Shown piece after piece: positions 45,496-57,186 of a DNA stretch of 64,000 nucleotides. The translations under genes were made by a program, and so were the position numbers. The DNA is from Xiphias gladius (Eukaryota; Chordata; Actinopteri; Istiophoriformes; Xiphiidae), in NCBI RefSeq assembly GCF_016859285.1, contig NC_053405.1, positions 252,501 to 316,500 of the forward strand, written 5' to 3'. Position 1 is the stretch's first letter; each line of letters starts with the position of its first letter. The notes under the pieces were generated by a model. It did not search any database, had not been told where the DNA came from, and saw only the letters and a program-made list of their open reading frames with translations.

Positions 45496-46959
45496 CACAG
45501 AGGCATGAAAAGGTTTGGGCCCCCTGGTCAAAATTTCTGTTACTGTAAATAGTTGAGTGGGTAGAAGATGAACTGATTTCCAAAAGGCATAAAGTTAAAA
45601 ATTAACAAAAAAGGAAAAGGGCCCGAAACAAAAGTTCAGTCTCCCTGCATGGTCAGTACTTGGTAACGCCTCCTTTGACAAGTATCACAAGTATCTTGTA
45701 ATGCTTTTTGTAGCAGCGAAGAGTCTTTCAGTTCTGGTTTGGTGGACTTTCGCCCATTCTTCCTGCTAAAGGCTTCTAGTTCTGAGAGATTCTGGGTCCA
45801 TCTTGCCTGCACTGCTCTTTTGAGGTCTATCCACAGATTCTCCAGGATGTTTAGGTTGGGGGACTGTGAGGGCCGTGGCAAAACTTTCTGCTTGTCCCTC
45901 CTGACATAGTCCATTGTGGATTTTGAGGTGTGTTTAGGATCAGTATCCTGTAATAGAAGCCATCCTCTTTTCATCTTCAGCTTTTTTACAGACTCTGTGA
46001 TGTTTGCTCCCAGAATCTGCTGGTATTTAATTGAAAATCCATTCTTCCCTCTACCAGTGAAACGTTTTCTGCAACACAAGCCCAAAGCATGATGATCCAC
46101 CCCCGTGCTGAACAGTTGGAGAGGTGGTGTTCTCATGAAACTCTGCTCCTTTTTCCTCCCAAAATGCATCAGGCTTGTTGAGATGTTCCTTTGCAAACTT
46201 CTGATGCTGCATTTTGTGGTGAGGACGCAGAAAAGGTTTTGTTCTGATGACTCTTCCATGAGGGTCATATTAGTGCAGGTGTCGCTGCCCAGTAGAACAG
46301 CGCACCACCGCCCCAGAGTCTGGTGAATCTTCCCGAAGGTCTTTTGCAGTCAGACGGGGGTTTTGATTTTCCTTTCTAGCGATCCTACGAGCAGTTCTCT
46401 CTGTAAGTTTTCTTGGTCTTCCAGACCTCAACTTGACCTCTATCGTTCCCGTTAACTGCCATTTCTTACATTAGGAACTGAGGAAACAGCTTCCTGAAAA
46501 CACTTTGCTATCTTCTCCTGCTTTGTGGCCATCAGTTATTTTAATTTTCAGAGCTAGGCAGCTGCTTAGAGGAGCCCATGGCTGCTGATTGTTGGAACAA
46601 GGTTTGAGGAGCCAGAGTATTTATAAAGCTTTGACATTTGCATCACATGGCCTTTCCTAACAATGACTGTGACCGAGCCACAGCCCTGACAAGCTAATTA
46701 AGGTCTGAGACCTTGGTAAAAGTTCTCTGAGAGCTCAAATCTCTTGGGGTGCTCAAACTTTTGTATGGTTCTCCTTTCCTTTTTTTCACTCTAAACTTGT
46801 ACAAAACAAAAATAACAGACTAATCTGGTTTAAAATGTTGAAAAGAAATGTTTCCTCTTTAACTTTATTCCTTTTTGAGATCAGTTCATCTTCTACTCAC
46901 TCAACTATTCACAGTAACGGACATTTTGACCAGGGGACCCAAACCTTTTCATGCCACTG
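45496..46959 (-). mobile_element. Tc1/mariner-like transposon, family A, complete ends
   Basis: Terminal inverted repeats start CACAGAGGCATGAAAAGG and end CCTTTTCATGCCACTG, next to TA on both sides. The inner TIR carries TTCATCTTCTACTCAC. The element is about 1.46 kb and codes on the minus strand. It lies between palm and map1s. Confidence 0.9.
45636..46520 (-). pseudogene. Tc1-like transposase, frameshifted (family A copy 2)
   Basis: The N-terminal helix-turn-helix part (from ATG 46533-46531, [12 protein letters not shown]) is knocked out of frame by a 4-bp loss near 46470. The C-terminal part (46268-45636) keeps [13 protein letters not shown], the second Asp block, and [15 protein letters not shown], the final Glu block. 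The first Asp block is not seen. Confidence 0.85.
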
Positions 46960-47134
46960 TATATATATTATATATAGTGTATACATATATAAAAACAATG
47001 TGAATATAATGTAAAAATAAAAGATATCGATAGCTGATTGGTCAGAGTGTGAGCTGCGTTTGTGCTATGAGTCCAGCAGAGGGCAGCATTACACTGCAGC
47101 AGGATGAAAACCTGATGATTAAAACAACAACAAC

Positions 47135-47166
<32 letters not shown>

Positions 47167-48125
47167 TAGTAAAACTACTGAGCTAAACATCTCAGCGGGT
47201 TCATGAAGTTCACTTTAAGACTTTGAGACACAAGGCTTGAACAGAATCTCATTTAATCACTGTTTCACCATCATATTGTCCAAAGTATGATGGAATGTTA
47301 GTACCAGTTATTTATTGATCATACTATATACTTTTGCTTAGTTCTGCCCAGCTGTACGTAGCAATAATTCCCAATAATAATTAATTTTAATATGAGTCAT
47401 TAATCTGGATAAGCAGCAGAAAATTGATGCAAAAATGTAAATAATGTCCACAGAAGAATTTCAGATGAAGTCAGAGGTTTGGAGCAACAGTACTGGAGAT
47501 TTTTCAGAAAATCATACATTTTATAACTGATGTTACTGTCAACAGCGGGCTAGAACAATATTTAAGTCGTGTGTAAATGAAATTTAAGACTTTTTCATTT
47601 CTTCATTTTATTTCCTTCATTTATATTTTATTTGAGGAAACTGAATTCAGTGCTTTTTAAGAGTTTTCAGGTCTTTAAATCCTGAAATATTCCACTGATG
47701 TAAGTGTTAAACAGCTGAGAGGTGAAGTCTTCTCACTGACTGAACCCATTCAGTTCAATTACTTGTACTGATGGATGGATTCAGTTAGTGAAAAGAAACA
47801 GATGGACTCTACTTTGAAACGAATAAGTATGTAAATCTAAAGTTACATATGTTAAAGACTAAAAAGCTTTTGCCAGATACAGTTCGTGCACATTATTCTT
47901 TATATTGGTAAAACTCAGATTTTAACGTGTCGATGAATCGCTGATCTCATGTTTCACCAAATCAATTCATTCTGATTTTGCACTTTTATCAATTCTGAAT
48001 TATGTTTGAAAGGAGAAAACATTAAAAGTTCACACAATGTTCATGATAAAAACACACTGCAGACACACTGTTTGAGGGCTACTTTTATTTTGAAAGAATT
48101 GTTAAAATTAGTGTTTCAAAACAAA
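46960..48125. other. Intergenic, AT-rich
   Basis: (AT)-rich run at 46960-46992, (AAT)n at 47127-47164, and a CTCF-like CCAGCAGAGGGCAGC at 47073-47087. No gene was seen. Confidence 0.5.
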
Positions 48126-48160
48126 TTTCCTGTGTGTGTGTGTGTGTGTGTGTGTGTGGG
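48126..48160. repeat. (GT)n microsatellite followed by a G run
   Basis: About 14 GT units then GGGGTGGGGGGGG. Confidence 0.9.
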
Positions 48161-48239
48161 GTGGGGGGGGCACATTATCAAAATATAACAAATTTCTCAT
48201 AATTTTTAGAGCCACTGATGGAACAAAACATCTGAGATA

Positions 48240-48715
48240 TTAGTAATAAAGTTGTAATATTATTAAAATAAAGTGATCATTTTCAGAAAAATTTTAAATA
48301 TGAGTATAAAGTCGTAATTCTGAGAAAAACTGAAAATGTTCTGAGAAAAATAAAACACAAATATCAAGTATTACAAGATATGGTTGTAATTTTACATAAA
48401 ACTAATTTTTACAAAAGTAAAGTTGTAATTTAGTTGTAAAAAGTCTTAATTTTACGAGGAAAATTCAAAATACCTTAAGAAATAAAGTCATAACATGTAA
48501 AAAAAGGGTCAAAACGTTGTTTAACTAGAAACAGGCATAATATTTTGTAAATGAATCTGCATTTCTAGTTAACTTTTCTCCTTTTTTAAAACGAATTTTC
48601 TCTTTATTTTAAAATATTATATTTTCTCTAAATTAAGACATAATTTAAATAATATTACAACTTTTATCACTAAATATTTCAACTTTATTGTTGAAATCTC
48701 ATTTAATTTTGTGGC
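48240..48715. repeat. AAAGTTGTAATTTT...GAGAAAAA loose tandem repeat
   Basis: Repeated TAAAGTTGTAAT / AAAGTCGTAATTCTGAG motifs in both orientations, similar to 45325-45420. Such runs are common dispersed repeats in fish. Confidence 0.55.
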
Positions 48716-49829
48716 TTCAACACTCAGAAAAACACAGAAAACAAACTAAACCGGACTGATTGTTAATAAAAAACAGCGGTCTGGTCCTTTAACAGTCACT
48801 CACAGCATTTTATCGTCCAATAAAGTTGAAATAAAAACGTCTGTTTCGAACATGGAAACATGCATTTATAAAGAGAAATAATTGAACTAAACTCTCTGAA
48901 CTCTGATGGTTTGATAACAATCAGGTTGTTTCTGTCTTATTTTGTTTTTATAAAACTGGACATGAAGTGAAGGAGTGAAACAACATGAAAGAATATTGTT
49001 CCAAAGGTGGAATTTTGCTGATAAGACGATGAGGAACTCGTACCAAAGTTCAGATTCAGGATGTCGTTAAACTGCACACATGATTTTAAAAAGGACGAAT
49101 CGAAAAAAAAAGAAAATTCAAAATAAATAAATAAGTTAAAAATTGAAATGTGTGTTTGGATTTTTTCTGAGAGCCAACTGGCAGAAATAAAAAATAAAAG
49201 CATGGTCACATTCTATCTTCACGGTTTCAGTTGTTTCTACATTTTAAGCTCTACGAGTCCAAGAAAGCGCAGCTGTAAGGACCATCCAATCAGATAGCTC
49301 CAGCCTCTGTTGCCGGGCAGGTAACTGCAGCAAAGGGACGAGTTTAGTTCCGAATACGATACAACAGCTGAGGCTCGTGGATAATGTAGTACACAGACCA
49401 AATTGAGGGGTAAAACATTAAAGTCTGATGCTGTGTCTCTGATAACACTCAGAGAGACCAGAATAATCATCAACAATTCACACAGTAAAAATAAAAACTA
49501 CGTTTTCCCACAAAGAACACGTCAGAGTGGAACATTTTATCTAACGGTGATTCTCCTTCACTACAAACAGGTGATAGTTTAGATCAGATCTCAGATCTGT
49601 GCAGCATGCAGTCGTGTTTAAACCTTCACTCAATAAAACTGGTCAATAAGCTGATTATAGGAGGAGGCAGCATGTGGTCCCAAACACGTCTTCAACAGAT
49701 TTTGAGTTTCTGTCTGCTGGATCGGATCCTTCAACACTGGAAAACACATTCACTCAACTGAACCGTACTGAAGAACAGCATTTTGACAACAAGACCTTTT
49801 CTTTCAATTGTGAATTGTACATCTCACAA

Positions 49830-50310
49830 TACGAGAAAAAAGATGTTCTTGAAGAGGAGAATCTTGTAATTTTACGATAAATATCCTGTGACAATGAGAC
49901 AAAGATCTCAGAATTATGAGACAAAGTACGAGTACAGAGTACGAGCAAGGTGAAGATAGCATAATCACCAGATAAATATCCCTTAATTACAAGGAAAGTC
50001 ATGTAAATACAAGATGACGACTGCATGCTCCCCAGCAGCAGATCAGTCAATTAAAAGATCTTGTAACAATAAGAAGAAAACAAAAAAAAAAAATCACGTA
50101 ATCACAAGGTACAAATCTTGTAATTGTGAGATAGAGTTTGCGTACATACGAGATAAAGATAGCATAAATTTAGGATAAAGATTGTGTAATCATGGGATAA
50201 ACCTTGCATGAGTACAAGATAAAAATATTGTAATTGTGAGATATGGTGTAACTATAAGATGAAGATCTTGTAATTACGAGATAAATTACGCGATAAAGAC
50301 TGCGTTTTTT
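49830..50310. repeat. CTTGTAATTACGAGATAAAGAT tandem repeat
   Basis: About 15 imperfect units of 22-25 bp, clearest at 50105-50310 (TCTTGTAATTACGAGATAAA). Confidence 0.75.
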
Positions 50311-50319
50311 CCGTCTGTT

Positions 50320-51360
50320 TTTTGTCTTGCTACTACACCTGCACGCTTGCAGCTAGAAACATGGTACCAAAGCTGAATGTTAATCATGTTTAGGGGATAT
50401 GTGCTATTATCTTTGGTGCAGATTTCTGTAAAGGATGATTTTACATGGATTTTGTTTTGAACGGTTTGCTATGGGAAATGAGCAAAAACATGATGTAACA
50501 TGATGGATATCCCAAAAAATATAATGGCTACAAACCTGAAACATGGTGAGCAGCTTCCCCATGCTTCTTGGCTTCACATTCTCAAATATGGTGGCAATAG
50601 CGCCACCATGTGGAGAGAAATTCGCTAAAAAAAATAATGCAAAATGTTTTGGGCATAGAAGAAAAATCAGTGGATGCTGCTGAAGAGACTGATTTAGGCC
50701 ACGCCCATTTGTGTCAAACATTTTTCCGCCATTTTGAATTTTTTGCTAGACATACCTTTGACTCCCTGTACTACATCCTTCATCCAACCTTCACCAAACT
50801 TGGAACATACCATGTCTGTTCGAACCGAATGCTGCCCCCACGTTTGATCTGAGATATCAAGGTGTCGTTTTTACATGACTGGATAACAAACGTTTGTGGG
50901 TCTGGTCACATCAATTCAACCTGCTATAGGTCCTGAACGCTTCATCCAACTGCAGCCAAATTTGGCTCAAGTGTACAGACTGAGACCACGAATGAGACTG
51001 CGTTTCATGAGTTTCATGCATTTTTGCCACTAAAGGGCACTATAGTAAAAAAAAAACAACAAAAAACAAAAAACTAAAATTGCTTATTACAAATCGCTAC
51101 TACTCCCATATAGTGATGGCTAGAAACATGGTTCCACTTTTAAAATGTCAAACATAACGAGGCCAAATTAGCTTGTAAATTGCTTGTTGATATCTCTTTA
51201 CAGTTAGAGTTATTAATTTTTTTAATGAGCAGTGCATAAAATCACTAATATCTCAAAAACTGTAAAGGCTACAGAAATTAAACTTGACAGAGGACTGGCC
51301 ACTGGTAAAATGCTTCAGACAGTCAAAAATTGTAACGATACAAACTAAAAGCTTTCCCAT
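50320..51360. repeat. Probable degraded dispersed repeat
   Basis: Two internally similar sections with CTAGAAACATGGTACC / CTAGAAACATGGTTCC, GCTGAATG..., and CACCAAACTTGGAAC / CAGCCAAATTTGGCTC. The pattern is that of an old dispersed fish element without coding capacity. I cannot name the family. Confidence 0.4.
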
Positions 51361-52057
51361 TGAAGACTGCCAATTATGGCTGGGTAAAAAATAATGAATA
51401 ATCTTCAGTTGAATGATTAAAAAAATCGATTCTTAAAAAGATTATCTTTGTGCTTTTTCTCCGTGAATATTTGTGTTAATTGTTCAGTGCTTTTAATAAA
51501 TGTATAATTTTCCTTTTTGGTTGCTTATTTTGGTCCAGTGTTGCTCCGGTGGTCCAAGTTCCAAGGATAAATTCTAAGAAGCACTTTTATTTTTATTAAA
51601 TACTGGTATTTAACTAATGTAACTAAATATTGAATAATCACATCAAATCGGGACTTTTGAATTGAAACTGAATCAAACTTGGACACTAATGTTAATATAA
51701 AACTATTACCTCCTGCTAATGGTGATGGTCGTCAGCAGGCGAGCTGAGGATCCTGATCCAGCAGAGAGGAGGAGACAGGTAGTGACAGGTGAGAACCTTA
51801 CGATAATGTCACAGAGGTGAAGAAAATTTAAAGGAAATCGTTTCTTACGTAAGTGACAAGAAATCTCATTCAGATACTGTCACTTTAACCGTTAAATGGA
51901 CTTTCCCTCTCATCAACCGTCAGACTAACAGTGAGAGCGGCTGACAGATTTTTGAGAAAAAGTGTTCTTTCATTGGTCTGGTCTGGTCTGGTCGTAACCA
52001 CGGCAACATTAAAAGTCTACTCCTTCTCCACCTGTTCAGGGGTGAGGTGGTCTTGGC
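51361..52057. other. map1s: map1s 3' flank
   Basis: Likely 3'UTR and downstream DNA. A minus-strand AATAAA at 51591-51586 lies about 470 bases after the stop. Confidence 0.45.
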
Positions 52058-52213
52058 TCAGAACTCGACCTTGCAGGCGGGAAAGGTCTCCTCCTGCATG
52101 GCCACGGTGCTGTTGCTCCCCAGCACGGTGATCAACAGCTCCCTCTGTCTGTCATGGGTCTCCTGGTACCACTCGTGCATCGCCAGTGAGTCAAATGTTG
52201 GAATCAGAGTCAC
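52058..52213 (-). CDS. map1s: map1s last coding exon
   Basis: Acceptor GTGCTCAG (52214); [20 protein letters not shown] then [17 protein letters not shown] and [11 protein letters not shown]. The last eight residues match human MAP1S. Confidence 0.96.
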   Translation of the reverse strand: MTLIPTFDSLAMHEWYQETHDRQRELLITVLGSNSTVAMQEETFPACKVEF

Positions 52214-55200
52214 CTGAGCACAGGTCAGAGAAACAGACCAATCAGGGAACATATCATAAGAAGGTGAAGACAACAAACTTCGCTCAGCGAATCCACTTAC
52301 CTGGACATCCGGCCAGCTGCTCTTCCCTTCCAGCAGAGAGTCCAGGATCCTCCTCATTGAAACCTCCTTCACAGGATCGTCTCCGCTGACGATGTAATAC
52401 GAGGAGCGAAGGCGTCTGAAGAACTCCAGGTCCACAGTTGAGGAGGCACTGCTGGACGGCAGGTAGGCCAGGTCCACATAAACCGCAGAACCCTCAGAAC
52501 CTGCAGAACCTGCGACTTTGGAAGCTGGACACAAGTGAGAAGAATGAGATTATAACTTCACCCAATACATACCAGTTCCTCTAATGGCCACTAGATGGAG
52601 CCGAAAGACAAAATTGGCAGCGTTACATTAGTGGGAAAATTCCCACTAATGTAACAACTGGTCAGGAATTTTATACCCACAACACTAACATGACGTTACC
52701 CTGATCTTTATTTTTGTTGTAAAGAATTTGATAATTTTACCTCCTCGCGTTGCTAAAACAAGATTGGGAACAACTGTTTTGGACAGTTTAAGCTGTGTGA
52801 GAAGCCACAGAGGTGAGTTACTCCAAATCAAAGCCAGTACCGAGGTTGGGCTGTGCACAGTCATAAACAATATGAAAAAACAACATTTTAAAAAAGTCTA
52901 GTTGGAAAACAGTGAATTGAGACCAGCTGTGTCCTGTAAACTAAATTTAATTTGACTGGCAATTGTAGTTTATCCGGAATCTGATCAGCTGAATTTTTAG
53001 CCTAACTTACTTTCATACAATTCCACAAATTTCAGTGAAACTATATTTATTTCTTGTTTTAAGGAACCCTTGGGTCCTGTCTCCTGCCACTGCAATGGAT
53101 ACCATGAAACCAATAGACCTGGGTTCTGAAACACTGAAATACATTTTACACAGCAAACTGGGAAAACCCCTAATTCAGTTGAACCTGAATGTTTATTTTT
53201 GACCTTGGAGGTAGTTTAAGAAAACGACTCTCATCACAAGGTCCAACTTACTTGCCCCTTCCCCAAGCTTTCGGGTTCATGGTGAAGTTAGTATTAAGTA
53301 TGGGGGAGATCATCACCCTTGTCCCTGTTCAAGAGCACTCTGAGTTGCACTCAGGGTCAACAGGTACAAAGAGTGGACGATGAAAATCCCAACAAACCTT
53401 GGACACTTCCAAATCAATGGGGACCACCGACTGTCAGGAGAGTCTTAAAGTCACAAGGTGTCAGGAATTATCAAAAATTAACAACCTGAAAGGAATACTA
53501 TAGTAGTGTATGATGATGACCGGATGTGGCTGAAAACTTTGGAGACACCAAGTAAGTGGACCTTGTGGTCCGAACAGAACTGAAGAAGCCTTTTGGATGA
53601 GAGGCAAAATGTCTTCAAGAACTTCAAGCAAGTCCAGTTGCCTTTGCATAGCACTTACAGAATATGGAGTATTCTGCTTTGTTGACTGACAATGCAATGG
53701 ACCCACAGACCGGAGTTAAGTTACCTACCAGTAGCAGAAAACTGATTTGGCAAAAACCTAGTAGATCACACTTGGTCCAACAATTGGTTGATCTGAAATT
53801 TCTTTAAGTGCACGGTAAGTATTTTTAGGACTATGCCTACCTGAGAATGGTAGTTTTGTTGTTCCAATTCTGGATCCACCAAGTGAATTTCGTGATGATG
53901 GCTTTGTGTCGAGGCTGGAGGTCATCTTTAGTGACCCTGTAGAACTGCCAGCCTTGGACTTTGCGTTCTGGGCTGTGGTACTTCCAGAGGTTACTTTCTG
54001 CATCAGACCTGATGGTTTCTTGGCTTTGGCAGCTGAACTTTTCATACTCTTGCTTGATCCATCAGCATCTGCGTCAGCCATACAGGCTCCAGGCTGGGGT
54101 GGTAATGGGGGCAGATCCTTAACTGGGGCTGGTGGTGGGTCGTGAGAGGAAAGCTGCCCTGCCCTGTGGGTGTACTGCAGAGTAGTATGATCTTGTGGAT
54201 GAGTGGGTGGAAAGATACTACTGGAATCATCATCAGATTCAATGTCTGCAGTGATGGAAGGACAGTCCTCTGTACCAGGGGGGACATCAGAGTCTGTGGC
54301 CGTAGGGCAAGAGTCGCTAACTGATGTGGGTGGAGTTTCCTGGCTATAGGCTGAAGGGCATTCGCTGCTGCTCTTATCCTGGGAGTGGTTGTTGTTAGAG
54401 ATGTCTGGTGAGATATCAGTGGCAGGACCGGGGCTGACATGCTGCTGATGGTTCTCTGGGGTCTTGGGGTGCTGGAACTCACAAGGTGAAACCAGACACA
54501 GATCAACATCATGTGGAACATCTGAGGTCAGCTCTGACATCCCATGGATGTGCTCTTCTGATCCATTTCTACAACGCCCATTATGGGATGAATTCAGAGG
54601 TAGGACCATCCCTGTGTTGGAGTCACAGTCACTAAAATGTCCATTGGAGTACACTCTATCTGCTATGGGACCTTTGGGTGACATTGCAGTAGGTGGCACC
54701 ACTTGCTCTAATGAAACTGACAGGGATTCATCAACCTCTGTAGAATGAGGCGAACCAACCTCGGCAGGCATGGATGTCATGGTGGGAGAGGAGTCTGGCA
54801 ACATGTCCTTGAAAGGACTGAGAGTCAGAAGGCTGGACTGTTTATCCTGAGAGGATGTGGAATTTTCCAGCCCCTCCCTCATGGAGCTCAGATCTGAGGT
54901 CCTACAAGAACCTCCCTGGTTGTAATCCTCAAAGCCTAGACTGGACCCTCTCGCCCCAAGGCTGCTGTCCTCACCCAAACACTGAATGTCCTCTTCAGGG
55001 GACTGATGGAAAGGGGTATGTCCTGCACTGTTAGGGGCTGAATCTGCAGGAGAGACCAGCTCCAGAGTTTTCTCCTCTGAGCTTGCACAGAGCCCATCTG
55101 GTCCATTTTTCAGGGATCCTATGACTGGCTGGTACGCAGTTGGAGTAAGATCAAAGTTAACACTGAGATCACTTTTTGGTGTTTTGGCGAGAGGCGAAGA

Positions 55201-57129
55201 GGTGGCGGCCATTTCCTGGTTCACCTCCATACAGCGGAACATTTCAGGACTCTCTACTGTCAATGTATGGTTCCCATTGGCCTCTGCCCCATCAGAATTC
55301 ATGACTGCCATGGCCTTTTGTAAGCTGTTGCCACTGTCATCTTCCAATCGAAGTCTTTCAAATTCAGCTGACATGTCTTCAGGTGTTGACACCTTGGAGC
55401 GATCAGCTTCTTTCTGGTTTTCCTGCTCCTTTGAACCCGGCTTACCTTTGGTGCCTTTGTTCAGAGTGTCTCTCTTTTGAAGAGTCCCATCTTTCTTTAG
55501 AGTCCCACTCTTGCCCAAAGCTTTTTTTAGTTCTGTGCTTGTTGCTGATGAAGCAGCACTTGTTGTTTTCTTCACTTCTTTAACGACCAGTTTTGTTGTT
55601 TTCTTCTCCTCTGTCTTTACATCCCTCTTGCTGTCTTTTTTTGGTTCAGGTTTAATGTCTTTCTTTGGTTTTGTACTTAGAGTTTCCTTCTTTACAGTTT
55701 CTTTCTTTTTCTCTGCACTCTCTTCATTCTTTACAACAGCAGCAGGAGCCTTCTCGTCCTTCTTTTTCACTTCCTTTTTCTCTTCTTTAGACATGTCTTT
55801 CTTCGGGACAAGTTTTTCAGCAGGTTTCGGTGGCTTTGATTTAACATCTCCATCCTTTAATTTGTGCTTTTCTTCCCCATCCCTCTTGTCTTTTGGTGCA
55901 GTATCACTTGCTGCCTTTGGCTTGGTTTTCACCTCATGTTTTTTGACATCTACTCGTCCAAGCTTGTCTTTCTGTAAGGCACTGCTGGGTCTGAAGTCCT
56001 TAGAATGGGACTTAAGGCTTTCCCGACTCTCTGCTCGTTTTGGTTGTTTCTCAGCTTTGGACGTTTCTAGGTCCTTCAAACACACTGATGGATGTTTGAG
56101 GAAATCTAAATGTTTAAGTTTCTCAAGTCCATCAAGAATTTTGGTCTGTGGCGTGCACCCTGGGAAAAGGACACGAATGATCTTCTCCTGAGGGCTGGAT
56201 GGATGCCAGACCAGCAAAGCACAAATGGAAACAAGGCATGGTAGTGGAAGATTTGAGCCCTTTAAATTTGATCCGTTGTTTGGCCAAATCTGCATTAAAG
56301 CTTCAAGTTCTTTACTTCCACTGACTGGATTCAGTGTGTACAGCTCCAGACGGCCGACTCCCATCTTTTGAAACAAGATAACTGGTTCTATAATGGGTCC
56401 GTTAAACCGGCTAAGAGGTTCAGGTTTGATTGCCAGTCTTTCTAAGTGCTGCAGAGTGAGCGCCACCTGGTCACAGCTCCGCAACTCACTAGGATCTCCC
56501 TGATTGGACTTTAATCTGTCAGGAACATTGAGGAAAACCACCCCGATCTCTGGAGAGATGAGGTTTTTCATCCAGTCCTCGTCAGTCTGAGATCCAGCAG
56601 ACTCTTCTTCCTGCTCAGCTACTTTCCTCAGCAGCAGACTGTTCAGCCCGGGGAGATTGTCGACACCGATATGGGTCAGGAGTACCGAATCAATTCTGTC
56701 AAGGTGTCGAACCAGTTTCCAGAAGCACGAGCGGAAGTCAGAGCCGCCGTTCACCAGGACGTTAAAACCGTTAACAGCAAAGAAAGCAGAGTCTCCCCTC
56801 CCACCGGGGAAGATGTAGCAGCAGGGCCGAGAGAGTTTCAGGAACCCCACAGTGCTTGGCGGTTCCAGGAGGTCGAAGGGCGACTCAGGCTCAAGCGCCT
56901 CGGAGAGGTACTCAGTGAACTCCTGCAGACCCTCCATTTCTGGGAGGATGGTGGGAGGGTTGATCTGGATGTTTATGAAGTCTTGAAGGTTGTGTTTCTC
57001 CAACACGGATTCCTTCCAAAGACCGTAGTTTGGACAGCTGAGCGTGAGGCTGGCCTTGACCATCAGGTCTGCTGAGCTCAACAACTCTCCAACCTATCAA
57101 AACACAAAGAAATTACATGTTTATGAACG

Positions 57130-57186
<57 letters not shown>

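Noticed and set aside
53758-53840. Extension of the map1s frame to a stop at 53758
   Set aside because: A good donor at 53840 and matching phase to the light-chain exon at 52524 show that this part is intron.
55511-56191. 226-codon plus-strand frame rich in Phe and Ser
   Set aside because: It is the antisense shadow of the Lys/Glu-rich part of the map1s large exon.
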